Origin: Chromobotia macracanthus
Lineage: Eukaryota; Chordata; Actinopteri; Cypriniformes; Botiidae
DNA: 64,000 nucleotides
NCBI GenBank assembly: GCA_036877525.1
Contig: JAZGTH010000034.1
Coordinates: 5,698,501 to 5,762,500 of the forward strand
Reading direction: 5' to 3'
Both the position numbers and the translations under genes were made by a program. Shown in pieces: positions 22,421-32,871 of this stretch (position 1 is the first letter of the stretch; each line of letters opens with the position of its first letter). Below the pieces are notes generated by a model that was not told the origin of the DNA, did no database searches, and saw only the letters and a list, made by a program, of their open reading frames with translations.

Positions 22421-23249
22421 CACTGTAATTATAGGTAAAACAGTGATAGAAACTAGAGAAACCAAGGAAACGTTGGAGTTCCTTAATACAGGTGGGAGTG
22501 GGCCAGGAATGAATGGCTTCGACCTTCCCCTCGTCCATCTTGATTCCCTTAGAGCTGATCTCATAGCCCAGGAATTGAATGGATGTTTGGTGGAAGGTGC
22601 ACTTCTTGGCCTTGAGATACAGCTGGTGTTCACAGAGCCGTTGGAGGACCTTGGAGACATGGTGGTGATGTTCTGCCTTGTTCCGGGAGTACACAAGAAT
22701 GTCGTCGATATAGACAATGAGAAACCAGTTTAGGTACTCCAGTAAAACCTCATTTATATAACCCTGGAATACAGAGGGGGCATTCACTAATCCATAGGGC
22801 ATGACCAGGTATTCATAGTGTCCAGTTGGAGTCACAAAGGCCATCTTCCATTCTTCCCCCTCGCGTATTTGGATTAGATTGTATGCACTTCTGAGGTCCA
22901 ACATGGTGAAGATTTTGGCTCTGTGAAGCTGTTCCAGTGCCGAAGGGATGAGGGAAAGTAGATAGTGGTATTTGATGGTGATTTTGTTAAGTGCCCAGTA
23001 GTCAATACAAGGCCTCAAGTCTCTGTCCTTTTTGGCCATGAAGAAGAAGCTGGAAGCAGCAGGGGAAATGGACAGATGGATGTAGCCTTGTTGTAACGCC
23101 ACCTGGATATACTCCTCCATGGTCTTTTGCTCAGGGATAGAGAGTGAGTAGATCCTACCTCTGGGCACTGGTCCATCTGGTAATAGCTCTATGGCGCAGT
23201 CCCATGGTTGATGAGGTGGTAACTTGGAGGCTCGTTTTGGGCAGAACAC
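22395..23249 (-). CDS. Ty3/gypsy reverse transcriptase, open 284-residue frame
   Basis: The longest transposon-derived open frame in the window. It starts inside pol, because the true polyprotein start is upstream and disrupted. Visible in order: HQPWDCAIELLPDG near residue 15, FFFMAKKDRDLRPCIDYWAL near 90, FTMLDLRSAYNLIQI (catalytic Asp of motif A), MPYGLVNAPSVFQ (motif B), YIDDILVYS (catalytic Asp pair), then the thumb with KELQRFLGFSSFYH. All three catalytic Asp positions are present. It breaks by frameshift into the RNase H remnant. The enzyme copies RNA to DNA in gypsy virus-like particles, but without gag, integrase and a second LTR this copy cannot be autonomous. Confidence 0.85.
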   Translation of the reverse strand: MFCPKRASKLPPHQPWDCAIELLPDGPVPRGRIYSLSIPEQKTMEEYIQVALQQGYIHLSISPAASSFFFMAKKDRDLRPCIDYWALNKITIKYHYLLSLIPSALEQLHRAKIFTMLDLRSAYNLIQIREGEEWKMAFVTPTGHYEYLVMPYGLVNAPSVFQGYINEVLLEYLNWFLIVYIDDILVYSRNKAEHHHHVSKVLQRLCEHQLYLKAKKCTFHQTSIQFLGYEISSKGIKMDEGKVEAIHSWPTPTCIKELQRFLGFSSFYHCFTYNYSAKTSPPKR

Positions 23250-23420
23250 GTCACTGAAGTGGGCATATTCCTTAGGGATTTCAACAGATCTCTTCTCGAC
23301 GGGGCTTTCGACTGAAGTTGAGTAAACAGGAAGAGCTGGAAATGACAGGGTAGGCTTGGGAAAATTTAGGAAACATTGAGGGAAACATTTCTCACCCCAC
23401 GTCAGTGCGTCACCAGTCTT

Positions 23421-23732
23421 TCAGGAGTAGGACGAATTGTGGGAAACGAGCAAAGGGCAACCTAGAACAATCCCAGCGGTGGATCCATTCAGAACTAGGA
23501 AGCAGATTTCCTCAATGTGCAGTTGCCTGACTTGTAGGATGATTGGACCCACGCAGTAGCGGACTTCCAGCGGAGTGGAGTTCCAGTTATTGATTGGACC
23601 TTGTATGAGATATTGTTGAACCTCTTTTGGAGTTAAAGTTGATTGCATAGGGTGGTGGAGATGAAGTTGCCAGCTGACCGAGTCGATGAGGGCGTTAACT
23701 GAAACAGTGGTGAGAAATAGTAAGTTGAACAA
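23421..23732 (-). pseudogene. Ty3/gypsy aspartic protease region
   Basis: Minus strand: VNALIDSVSWQLHL at the position where gypsy proteases have an A-L-I-D-S-G-like active site, then GPIILQVRQLHIEEI and FLVLNGSTAGIVLGCPLL. Gly after Asp-Ser is replaced by Val. The protease normally cuts gag-pol. It lies directly upstream of the reverse transcriptase frame, separated by a short region with stops. Confidence 0.7.
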
Positions 23733-23752
23733 CAGTGGTTAACGGACATACA

Positions 23753-24075
23753 TTAACTGAGGAAGTTGAAACCACACTCACCACGGGCCGTGGAGGACAG
23801 ATGGTACATGTCTGCAAAACATCCCCCCAGATGTCCGCAGTACAGACAGAGCCTCTGGGTCAGCTGACATTCGGTCAAGGACAGCCTGGTGTTATCCAGC
23901 CGAGCCAGAGTAGGGCGCTGGCTTGACCATGGGACTGGCAACGAGGTTCGGTGCAGGTGAGAAAGTGACAGGAGGGGAAATGGGTGCTGGTGTGTTGTCG
24001 TGAACTGAGAAGTGAGCACACAGTGAAGTGAGTCAACCAGCTCCTGACATGTTTGGCTCATGTTCGGGCTGGTCT
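23753..24075 (-). pseudogene. Ty3/gypsy gag remnant with large internal deletion
   Basis: The 130-residue minus frame 24145-23753 includes the gag start region (MSQTCQELVDSLHCVL) and soon after CLYCGHLGGCFADM, which resembles a damaged zinc knuckle (the His spacing is lost). The central several-hundred-residue gag domain expected between these parts is missing. The gag stub sits immediately inside the LTR at 24078-24539. Confidence 0.65.
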
Positions 24076-24077
24076 TC

Positions 24078-24539
24078 TGTAACGGAGAGCAGACTCGAAA
24101 CACAGATGGAAATGACCAAACAGGCAGTTTATTGGAAAATAACACAACGGAATGAAACAGGTAAGTATGAATGTAATATTAGTCCTTGAGTTAGCGGAGG
24201 TGGATAGTTATAATGCTGATGTCCTTTACCAGATAACAGAGAACGGAAAAGATGATAGTGGATGCCAGGAGCTGGTATCAGATGGGTTGAAGGATACAGA
24301 AGCACACACAGATGATGAAGAAACCAAAGGAAGACACTGGAGACGAGTGAGATCAATAGTAGGTAATTATTTGGCATGGGAATGAGTCATTTTCCTATTG
24401 GAGACCAGACAGTGTGCTAGACGGAAGTGTGTGCTCTTCTAGTGCAGACGGTGATTGGGGAAATGGCGAACAGGTGAGTGCAGTTAGTATTCTGGTGACT
24501 GGGATCATTGACAAGGCGGAGCCTAGTGTTTCCGTGACA
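24078..24539 (-). mobile_element. 5' LTR of the third gypsy copy
   Basis: 462 bp. On the minus strand it begins TGTCACGG and ends CGTTACA, so TG...CA ends are present. It lies just upstream of the gag stub in minus-strand sense, as expected for a 5' LTR. No matching 3' LTR occurs near 22085, so the element is truncated and no target duplication can be tested. Confidence 0.7.
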
Positions 24540-25165
24540 AATATTATGAGAGGAACTAATTTAAATACAACTGATAGTCAGTCAGAATGCCTTTTACTGA
24601 TATGGCAGTAAAGAAAAATAATTTACATAGTGGGACTTGTTCGCAAAATTACCACCAGGTGGCGCAAAATGACAGTTAAGTCAGAACAGCTGCTGTTACA
24701 TTAACATCTTGATTTGTGAGTTAAGTATTTTATAATTCTGCATTTAAATAATACTAAATGTTACATTAAACTTTCTTTAATCTTAATTCATCTTGACATT
24801 ATCTACCATGCATAGATGTAGGATTCCAGCTGCATTTATTTAACCACATGTACAACAAAACATGACATGTCATTTCTTATTGCGTGTCAGGAGGCTACAC
24901 TTAAGAAAAATTTTAAATATGTTATTGGCGTTTATAATGTAACAGACAAAAGCAGGTTTTGGTAGAGAACGTGCCAATGGCAGATCTGTAATCATTAAAT
25001 CATTAAAACAAATGATAATGATAATTGTTTAACAGCACACTGTTTACAATAATGAAAATAATAACAACTACATAGTAAAACTGAGGATAAACTTTGAAAC
25101 AAACTTTTAACTGGCTTGAAAAAGTCTGGCCTGAAGTGTTTTATGGTTTGAAATACTTTAGAGCT
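24540..25165. other. Unassigned non-coding stretch
   Basis: AT-rich. No gene or clear repeat, except that 24712-24765 ('taagtattttataattctgc' and 'atttaaataatactaaatgt') recurs at 25665-25705. Confidence 0.4.
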
Positions 25166-25435
25166 GACATTCTTTAGCATAATGCTAGCATGTTTTAGCA
25201 TCAATTAGCAAGACACTAGCATGATACTAGCATGTTTTGGAATGAATTAGCATGATGCTAGTATGTTTTAGCATCAATTAGCAAGACACTAGCATGATAC
25301 GAGCATGTTTTGGCATGAATTAGCATAATGCTAGTATGTTTTAGCATCAATTAACATGATGCTATCACATTTTAGCATGATGCTAGCATGTTTTAGCACA
25401 ATGTTTCGGTATGATACTAGCATGTTTCAGGGTGG
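25166..25435. repeat. Degenerate tandem array of 'ATGCTAGCATGTTTTAGCA' type units
   Basis: Many variations of TTAGCA, ATGATGCTAGCATG and GTTTTAGCAT occur in tandem with irregular spacing. Related short arrays lie at 25900-25990 and 37198-37312. No coding sequence. Confidence 0.8.
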
Positions 25436-27590
25436 TTGGTCATGTGACTCTAGTCTTTCTGGCAATATTTGTAAAATTTCTTTAATGTAATCAATGACAA
25501 ATCTGACCTGTTCGGAAGCCTGCTATGAAAATTCCAAAAGTCCGATCCATTAGAAAAGATACAGCAATTCAAGTGGAAACACTGAAGATCTGTGGAAATT
25601 TTGGTCGGTGTAGCTTGAAAGCTGTAACAGGACATTTTGATAAGTCTTTAAAGTATTTATAATTTAAGTATTTTATAATTCTGCATTTAAATAATACTAA
25701 ATGTTGGCTCTCTCAAGCCAACATAATAATAATAACAATAATAATAACTAGATAGTAAAGTTTGAGTACAAACTTTATGTTGACTTGAAAAAGCCCAGCC
25801 TGAAGTGTATATTAGTATGAAATACTTTAAGTATTTCTTTAAGTATTTAATTAGTATGAAATACACAATGACAACATTGTGACCTTTTTACATAATGTAG
25901 CACGATTTCAGCATGATGCTAACACATTTTAGCATCTATTAGCTTCATTTAACATGATGTTAGCATGATGCTAGCATAATTAAACATGTCTCTGAGATGT
26001 TCTGGTGCTGAGATATAACTAATTCATGTTGGTTGCTAGAGTGCTCTAAATGGTTGCTAGAGCATGGTTGAACAGCTTCTATGGTAATAATTAAAAATAA
26101 CTTACCAGTCTGAGTCAAAAAAGGCCACCCACTTGTCTTTACGATGTTTTGATGCCTCTCACCTTTTTAAATGGAAGTCAATGGGGTGGTTGCTAGGGAA
26201 ACTGGAAATGTCACCAATTGTTGCTGCTTACTAAGCCAAGCGATATAAGCCCACCCCCCAAGTCTTTACGACATTCTGATGCGGAGCTATGACATCACAA
26301 AGATCTGCCCAATGTTACATCTATGGAACTTTTTTAATGGAAGTCTATGGGGCAGCTGCTAGGGTACAAGAACTGGTTGCCAGGGTGTGGCTATGAAGTT
26401 GAAATGTCACCATTTGTGGCTGCTTACTAAGCCGAGCAATGTGAGACCACCCCCAAGTCTCTATGACATTGTGATGCGGAGCTATAATGTCACAAAATTC
26501 AGCCAAATGTTTCTATGGAATTTTTCGCCCACATTTTCATACGTCCTAAAAAAACATTGTACATCTGATTGCTTATTAAAGTCATAGCACACCTCTCCCC
26601 AATAAGCTGGTCGATTTAACCCCTCATTCATGGGTCTACGACAAACCGTGTGGGACAAGTTACATACCAAAGTTTTGTTTCGAAAAAAAGAAGTATGCAA
26701 GACAGTAACAGTGATGCTTTGCTTCACAAGCACCACTAATAAATTTAAGTCCAATAGAAATATGTTGTCTTAAGACAGATGTAACATTGAAATTGACAGC
26801 ATCCTAGAAAGATAAAGCGTTTGTTTTTGGTTTGGTAGAAGCAGAGGTCAATAGCACTCTTACTGTATCTCATCCCTGAGGTGTGGCTTTTCCTGTGACC
26901 TTTTACTCTCAAGATAATAGAGATGTTGTCTGAATGCTCAGACATGGCAAAGTGAAAAAGATTACATCTACCAGGTGCATGAACCAAACATAGCTAAGGT
27001 AGTTTGGATTGTTTTTTGCTACTTCTGGCAATGATTTCACTTTTATTGGGTCTACCTTTAACATAAATTATTACATTATATCTATCAGGTTTTCCCAAGA
27101 TTCATTCAGCATCAGTTTATAGCCACAGTGATGAGGGACTTGCAAATAAAACTTTCTTTAGATAAAGACATGGCAAAGCATCTATCAGTAATACAAATGT
27201 CCATAATGGCTGCACTGTTTGGGATTGACAGCTGTTGCTTACAGATGTGAGCCTTGACATGTTTAATATATTTAGCAGATTAAAGCTTTGTTGAGAATGT
27301 GGCTGTTAATCCTGTGCCTGCAGCAGTTTGGTTATGTTATGTGGCTGTCACACTATTAAATGCCCTATGAATGCAACAGTATTAAGCAACATTGTCATAC
27401 TAGCCATTAGCTTCTAATGTAAAATTAATATCCTTCAATATTATAAATGGTACTATCATGTACAGGCATGTAAAAAAAAAAAAAACCTCTCAGGAAAAAA
27501 AATGAACTGGTCTTTAGCAGGTCTTAAAATAAGGTAAATACAACCTCAAATGAATTGAACATTTGAATCTACAATAATTTGATTCATGAT
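25436..27590. other. Non-coding repeat-rich stretch with a 196-bp direct duplication
   Basis: No gene. 26195-26315 and 26391-26510 are diverged direct copies about 196 bp apart, sharing 'gcttactaagcc', 'cacccccaagtct' and 'gatgcggagctat'. A 'gcttcacaagcaccactaat' module at 26718-26740 matches (reverse) 36085-36115. 27000-27590 is AT-rich with no recognised feature beyond an A run at 27471-27485. Confidence 0.5.
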
Positions 27591-27594
27591 TCAT

Positions 27595-28092
27595 GACTTA
27601 TCCCAGGCCCTGTGGCTGCACAACAAGCCCAAATCATTATCCCTCCACCACCTTGCTTGACAGTTGGTATGGTGTGCTTTTACTACATGTGGTACTGTTC
27701 CAAAAGTCTTGTAACTTGTTGTGTGAAGCAACTTTGCAAACCTAAGCCATGCTGCCATGTTCTTTTTAGAAAGAACTGAGGCCCGTAGATTCTGAGATGT
27801 AGTTGTAGATGTAGATGTACTCCTGTTTTTTTTTTTTTGGCAATTTCACTGTATTACCTGGTCTGACCTTGGGGTGAATTTGCTGGTACATCCACTCCTG
27901 GGATGATTAGCAACATGTCTAAATGTTTTTCATTTCATTAATGAGCAGCAGCTTCTCTAAGATCTTTACAGATATCTTTCCTCCTTGCACTGTGTTAACA
28001 CACACTTGAATGTTCCAGACCAGCAAACTGCCAAAGCATTAGCTTTTATAGAGGTGGTCACATTTGCTTATGACCAGATAATCAAGCTAAGA
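27595..28092 (-). pseudogene. Tc1-like transposase relic (N-terminal part and internal deletion)
   Basis: Minus-strand sequence resembles a common fish Tc1-like transposon. The coding start lies near 27985 and reads through a GGK-I-S type beginning, with the initiator ATG lost. 27690-27600 corresponds to a later, Gly-rich HGGGG region of the transposase, so a large piece between them and the whole C-terminus is missing. The right end runs to about 28092, where an L2 fragment begins. The A/T run at 27829-27840 interrupts it. Confidence 0.6.
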
Positions 28093-28094
28093 TA

Positions 28095-28145
28095 ATCAAT
28101 GTCAGCAGTCTCCCAGTAAGCAAACCAATAGGGTGACAGTGGAAA
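28095..28145 (-). repeat. L2-type LINE 3' UTR fragment
   Basis: 'atgtcagcagtctcccagta' and 'agcaa.ccaa.agggtgaca' match 17725-17765 and 60935-60975. Confidence 0.6.
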
Positions 28146-29425
28146 CTTACCCTATTGATACCTATGGAAGCAGTAAGGGTGTACATCTTTACACATGGCT
28201 TCTGTATTTTGTCCTAGTCTTTGTTAAATAATACTGTGAAACAATTATGTATCTGTTTCGCCCAGTTCATAGAGTGTAAAGCCATCAATCTGCAGGTAAC
28301 TTCAGGTAAATTCACCCAGGACGACAAGCTTCCATCTTCATACTCTAAAAAAGAACATACATAACAAATCTGATTCATGATAATGTTGCAACACAAAGCA
28401 GCAGCACATAAACAGATGACACAGACTCTCCAGAGATAGCAGATGAAAAATTTAAAATAATTTTTTTTTTCTAAAGTTGACTAAAAATGACTAACCATAG
28501 TTAAAAACACATTTGAGTTGTAATTTGATACATTTTGGAAAAACCTTTGAAGAAGCAACATGAAACCAAAAAAATAAACTACTACTACTGCTAAGTGAAT
28601 TAAACTCTGCATTTAATTCATTTTAGTGCTGTCAATCAAATAAAATCAAATTTTTCTGTAATTAATCCACCGAAATTAAAACGTGTTAGTATTTTTACCC
28701 CCAAAAATGTTATAAATATCAGTTTACAAAACATTCATTTTGCCATTAATTGTTATAAACCATTGAGATTTCTGTATGCACCTGGAGTCTGACAGCAGTT
28801 GGTGCCCCACATATCTGATATATCTGAGATATACAAGATATATCTGATCTTACATCAAGCCTGTCAGGTGTTACATGAAAAACAGACTAAATCCAAAACA
28901 CCACTGCCAATGTCTCGGTTTGATAACAGGATAATGTAGACCATCCTTGGTCGGCCGCTCTTCACGCAGCTAATGAACAGAGCACTAATAGCTTGACCAT
29001 GGTTTTGCAAAACTACATTAGCAAAACTCCATCAGGAAAAATGCCACAGCAATTACCACACACTTTGACAGATGTGCAGTGGCATTTACAACATAGAACT
29101 TTTTGTCAAGAAATCCACTGCATGCATGTGTTAAAATTGTCACTGCACATAACTGTTTTGATATGAGTTTCTATATTGCAATAATTATTCCTAAAAATAA
29201 GGTTGTCACAAAATCAACATTTTAATGGTCTATAAAGTGGACAAAAGTTAGCTTAACAAAGAATATTGGCCTGACAAATTGTTGGTAAAATATTATAAAG
29301 CTTATTTAACAAACAAGTTTAACATGTCTTAATATTATCTAAAATTATGCTAAAATATTTTAAAATGTGTTTAGCAAGATGTTACCATAATTTAACATTA
29401 CTAACAACATCTAACATGATGATAG
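28146..29425. other. Unassigned non-coding stretch
   Basis: No gene. 28624-28640 'agtgctgtcaatcaa' resembles an inverted-terminal motif seen in fish DNA elements, but no matching end was found. 28785-28870 resembles 32045-32115 (both around 'gtctgaca.cagt' and 'catcaag.ctgtc'). 29330-29420 has TTAGCA/TTAACA-type degenerate repeats. Confidence 0.4.
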
Positions 29426-29426
29426 T

Positions 29427-29502
29427 CTGTTTAATTGTTGCTAGAGTGATTAAAGCCCATTACTTTAAATGAGCTTTAATCACTCTAGCAACAATTAAAC
29501 AG
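29427..29502. repeat. Perfect 30-bp inverted repeat (hairpin), 16-bp loop
   Basis: 29427-29456 (starting CTGTTTAATTG, ending TTAAAGC) is the exact reverse complement of 29473-29502. The loop is 29457-29472. It lies beside 'GCTAGCATG'-type degenerate repeats. No target duplication is evident. Confidence 0.95.
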
Positions 29503-29654
29503 TCTTTAAAGTGTATTTTTAATAAACTGTTTAAAGGAGTCCAACATGAGTCCTTTACAACAATTGCACCACATCTTTAAATGTAATTTCAGGAGCATCA
29601 TACACAGTAATTCTGTCAGTCCAATCCATAACCACGGATGTAACACACTAAAAT

Positions 29655-30070
29655 TTACATTTATTCATTTAGCAGATGCTTTTATCTAAAGTGACATACA
29701 AAGAGAGAGAGACCATTTAACACTTTGTTCTAAGAACCAACAAGTCTAGTCTACAAAGCTACATTTACAAATGTTAATAGTTCTGATGTTAGAAAAAAGG
29801 ATGAATAGTAAAAGATGACTTTTTCTTTTAGGGATTAGTTTTTTAGGGAGCGTTAGGGATTAGTCTGTGAAATAGGTGTTTTAAGTTGTTTCTTGACAGT
29901 TGTGATGGTCTTGGCAGATCGAGGGGAGGCTGGCAGCTCATTCCACCAGAAAGGAACAGAATAGATGGATGTCTTAAGAGCGACCTTGTACCTCGTTGTG
30001 AGGGAACAATGAGACCACTCATTTTCAGAACGTAGCTGGTGGGAGAGAATGTATATCTGAAGGAGTTAAG
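29655..30070 (-). repeat. Dispersed repeat with SINE/LINE 3' tail module
   Basis: 29655-29700 is the reverse of the 'ataaaagcgtctgctaaatg' tail seen at 52290-52338. It is followed by a block around 'gaggggaggctggcagctca' and 'ccaccagaaaggaacagaat' that I recognise as a style of fish interspersed repeat. No open frame. Confidence 0.5.
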
Positions 30071-30739
30071 GTATTAATGAAAGGTCATTAGGTATTGCTG
30101 CTTCTGGTTTGTCCTTTTTTAGTTCCATAACACATACAGAACTTGCTACTCCTAGTCCCTAAGTGGCAGTATAATAATAGACTGTCTCTAGGCTGGAGCT
30201 GACATCATTATGTTTAAGGTTATTATCTTAAGCGAAGAGGCATGTATCAACAACTGCCTCACCTTCCCGATGAGTTGGCTAATGGATTCAGGCATAAAAA
30301 CAAACATGAACATTAACAGAAAACAATTCACAGGTTCATGAAATCAGTTTTTTAATTGTCACAAATGCATAAATTTAATCAAACTTTTAAATAGGTAGTA
30401 TGCTTTGTCACTCCATCAAAACATTTAATTTAGTTAGACATTTCTGAAATTTGAGGAATAAAGTAATTTGATGAATAAAAATTGGTTTGCGAGTAAGACC
30501 AGTAAAAAAACTGCAAAATTCCAAACTGTATTTGTCCCGTGTATTTATTTGCACATACTGTATATTGTACTACATGTCATCCACACAAATGGCAAAACCC
30601 AACTGTATCACATGATTTTGTTTATTTTCTGTAATGAATATAACAGCAACAGAACTGTGTTTCTCCGCTATTAGAAAATCAATTGTCTTTGCTGTAATCT
30701 TTATTTATAATTATTTTGTTTTCCTAGTTTCTCTGACTG
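30071..30739. other. Unassigned non-coding stretch
   Basis: AT-rich. No gene or recognised repeat. Confidence 0.4.
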
Positions 30740-31170
30740 GCAGTGAGTTCTCATAATTTCAAAGACAAGACCAAAAAGCAAAAATGGGCCACACCCAGAG
30801 ATTTCACTGGCTCATATCTGCTAAACATCTTGACTGATTTTAATTTATCTTGGAGAAAAACTTTGAGCAAATCAGACCAATGAACTAGAAGGATTTCGTA
30901 AAAACAATTTTCTGAAAATTCAGACAGACAGAAATGAAATCTGAGATATATGTTTTATAGGGCAAGTACTGAGGATTCAGGGGAAAATGTCCAAACAGTT
31001 GCAGAGATATTGACCAAAATGTTAATTAGCTTATTACAGTACCACCTTGTGTCCAACAGGCATGTGCAGATGTGCCTGAGTAGCAGGTGGGATTTTTTAC
31101 TACCCAAGTAGGTTTGGTCTAAGTTTGGTCTATCTGCAACTTAAAGTCTTTGATGCCGAGACAGTGAAAA
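30740..31170 (-). repeat. Probable dispersed repeat, family B (copy 3)
   Basis: Resembles family B in reverse orientation by overall layout ('ggccacaccc', 'atcagaccaatgaactagaa'). Divergent and without clear ends. Confidence 0.35.
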
Positions 31171-31199
31171 AGAACAATAAATAATAAAAAGGAATAGTA

Positions 31200-31765
31200 A
31201 TGATAATAATAACTATATCTGCAAGCAGCAATTATGAGGTCAAACCCAACCCCCTGAATTCTATAACTTTTGTTGTCTCTCTAGATACCAAGTTTTGTGT
31301 AAATCAATCTAATGATATAGGAGGATTTGGAAAAAGTAGTTTTTTTAATATAATTTAAAATGGCAGACAGGAAGTAGTATTGACAAGGACAAATTTGGAA
31401 ACACAGATCATGGCATGAGCCAAAGAATCTAAAGAAAGGAGACACAAAAATTTTATTTCAGTCATGCATTATAAGCATTTTCACAAATTTTGTTATATCT
31501 TGACCACTAGGTGGCCCCAAACTTTACCAGACACCTTAGACTATGGTGATGATAAACTTTAGTTTCGTAATGTTACGCAATTGCTTATGTCGAATGCTGC
31601 ATTTTACAACAATTCAAAATTGTCAACGCCCAAAATGGCCAACCATGGATTATCAGAAAATGCCGCAAAGTGTTCAAAAGTTATATGCAAAAATAGCTAT
31701 TTCTCATCCTTTCTTATCTCTCAACTAGAAGGTGGCATTGTGACAAAACTGTGTATGCTATCTAA
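31200..31765 (-). repeat. Dispersed repeat, family B (copy 4)
   Basis: Opens with 'actatatctgcaagcagcaa', the reverse complement of the 'gctgcttgcaattatatt' end of the copy at 35555-36090. Small frames inside are not genes. Confidence 0.5.
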
Positions 31766-31905
31766 AGTGAAGTGAAAGAGTGACATTTGTGACCTCTGCA
31801 TTTAACTCATCACTGGTGAGGGGTGAACACACACTGCAAGTTATGAACACACCCAAAGCAGTGAGCAGCACTGCTGCTGAGTTAGGTGTTAGGTGCCTTT
31901 CCAAA
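31766..31905 (+). repeat. Dispersed short repeat, family A (copy 4)
   Basis: 'gtgacctctgcatttaact', 'ggtgaggggtgaacacacac' and 'gttaggtgcctt' in family order. Confidence 0.65.
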
Positions 31906-32034
31906 TACAGTGTATCAGTATACGTTTTTAATTTTCTGTCATTCTGTTCAATATTTTATACTTGGAAAGGTGGTTTTCCTCTGATTTTTTTTAAACAATC
32001 ATGCCATAAGTTAGAAAAGGTTGAGAACCCCTTT

Positions 32035-32400
32035 TTCTATGCATAAGTAGTCTGACAACAGTCAGTGCTCCGCACAGAGATCTGATCTTTCCATCAAGTC
32101 TGTCTGGGATTACCTAAAGAAACAGAAACAACTGAGACAGACAATCCAGCAGAACTGTGGCAACTGAAGAAACCTACCTGCAAAGCAACTGCACTGTGAT
32201 AAGTTTTAAGCACTTGTATTAGAATGCTTTTAAGTGAGGATGCTTTCAAAAATCATGTCATAAATAGATTTTAGCAAACTTGTATTAACAATCAAATAAA
32301 TATTTGTGTGACCACCTTTGCATTTAACAGCTTTTATCCTAGGTTCACTTGCACATAGCTTTCCAGGTAGCTTTGCAGGTAGGTTTCTTATTTAGTCCGT
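32035..32400. pseudogene. Rearranged Tc1-like transposase C-terminal relic
   Basis: 32100-32165 (+) reads a transposase-like VWDYLKKQKQLRQ segment. 32400-32290 (-) reads the more C-terminal KLCAS...KAVKCKGGH-like end. The two pieces point toward each other and share a perfect 20-bp inverted match: 32167-32186 against 32370-32389. A local inversion of an old transposase end is the simplest reading. No TIR seen. Confidence 0.5.
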
Positions 32401-32871
32401 TTCAGTTGTTTCTATTTCTTTGTTATCCTAGTCCCACCTGGTCTAGTTACAACATTTCATTTAAATAAAATTCATAATTCAAAAAAATAAAAAGTTAAAA
32501 AAAATAAACCCACCGCAACAGTTTAAAAGAAAAGGGGGGGCGTTTTTAATTAAACTGGCAGGGGCTCGAGCCTCCAAAGATTTTGAATAAAATTCTGTCT
32601 TTTCTGCAGAATTCCCGGGAACTAGAACACAAGTCATAAAAGAACTTGAGTTTTCTTTACTTACCATCATATGTAAAATAGGTTCCACCTTTAAAGACAA
32701 CTACTGCCATGTAGGGGTATGCTCTGTCTGCAATAACGTTTAGATAACTAGCACATAGGTATTCACATCAACTACGATGGTCCACTGGGAGCAACCCACA
32801 AGCCCTGTTGTTTCAGAGATACTCTGACCCATCTGCCTTGCCAAAACAATTTGGCCCTTGTCTTTGGTTAT
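32401..32871. other. Unassigned non-coding stretch
   Basis: Mostly AT-rich. No gene; the 73-codon minus frame at 32479-32700 is not recognised. Confidence 0.35.

Noticed and set aside
22353..22733. 126-residue + strand open frame
   Set aside because: Antisense to the gypsy reverse transcriptase and RNase H junction; no domain.
25166..25435. Possible CRISPR-like array
   Set aside because: Units are degenerate, contiguous and have no unique equal-length spacers; this is a eukaryotic tandem repeat.
28214..28396. 60-residue minus frame with acceptor-like TTTTTTAG at its start
   Set aside because: No donor, no recognisable domain and AT-rich surroundings; too weak to call an exon.
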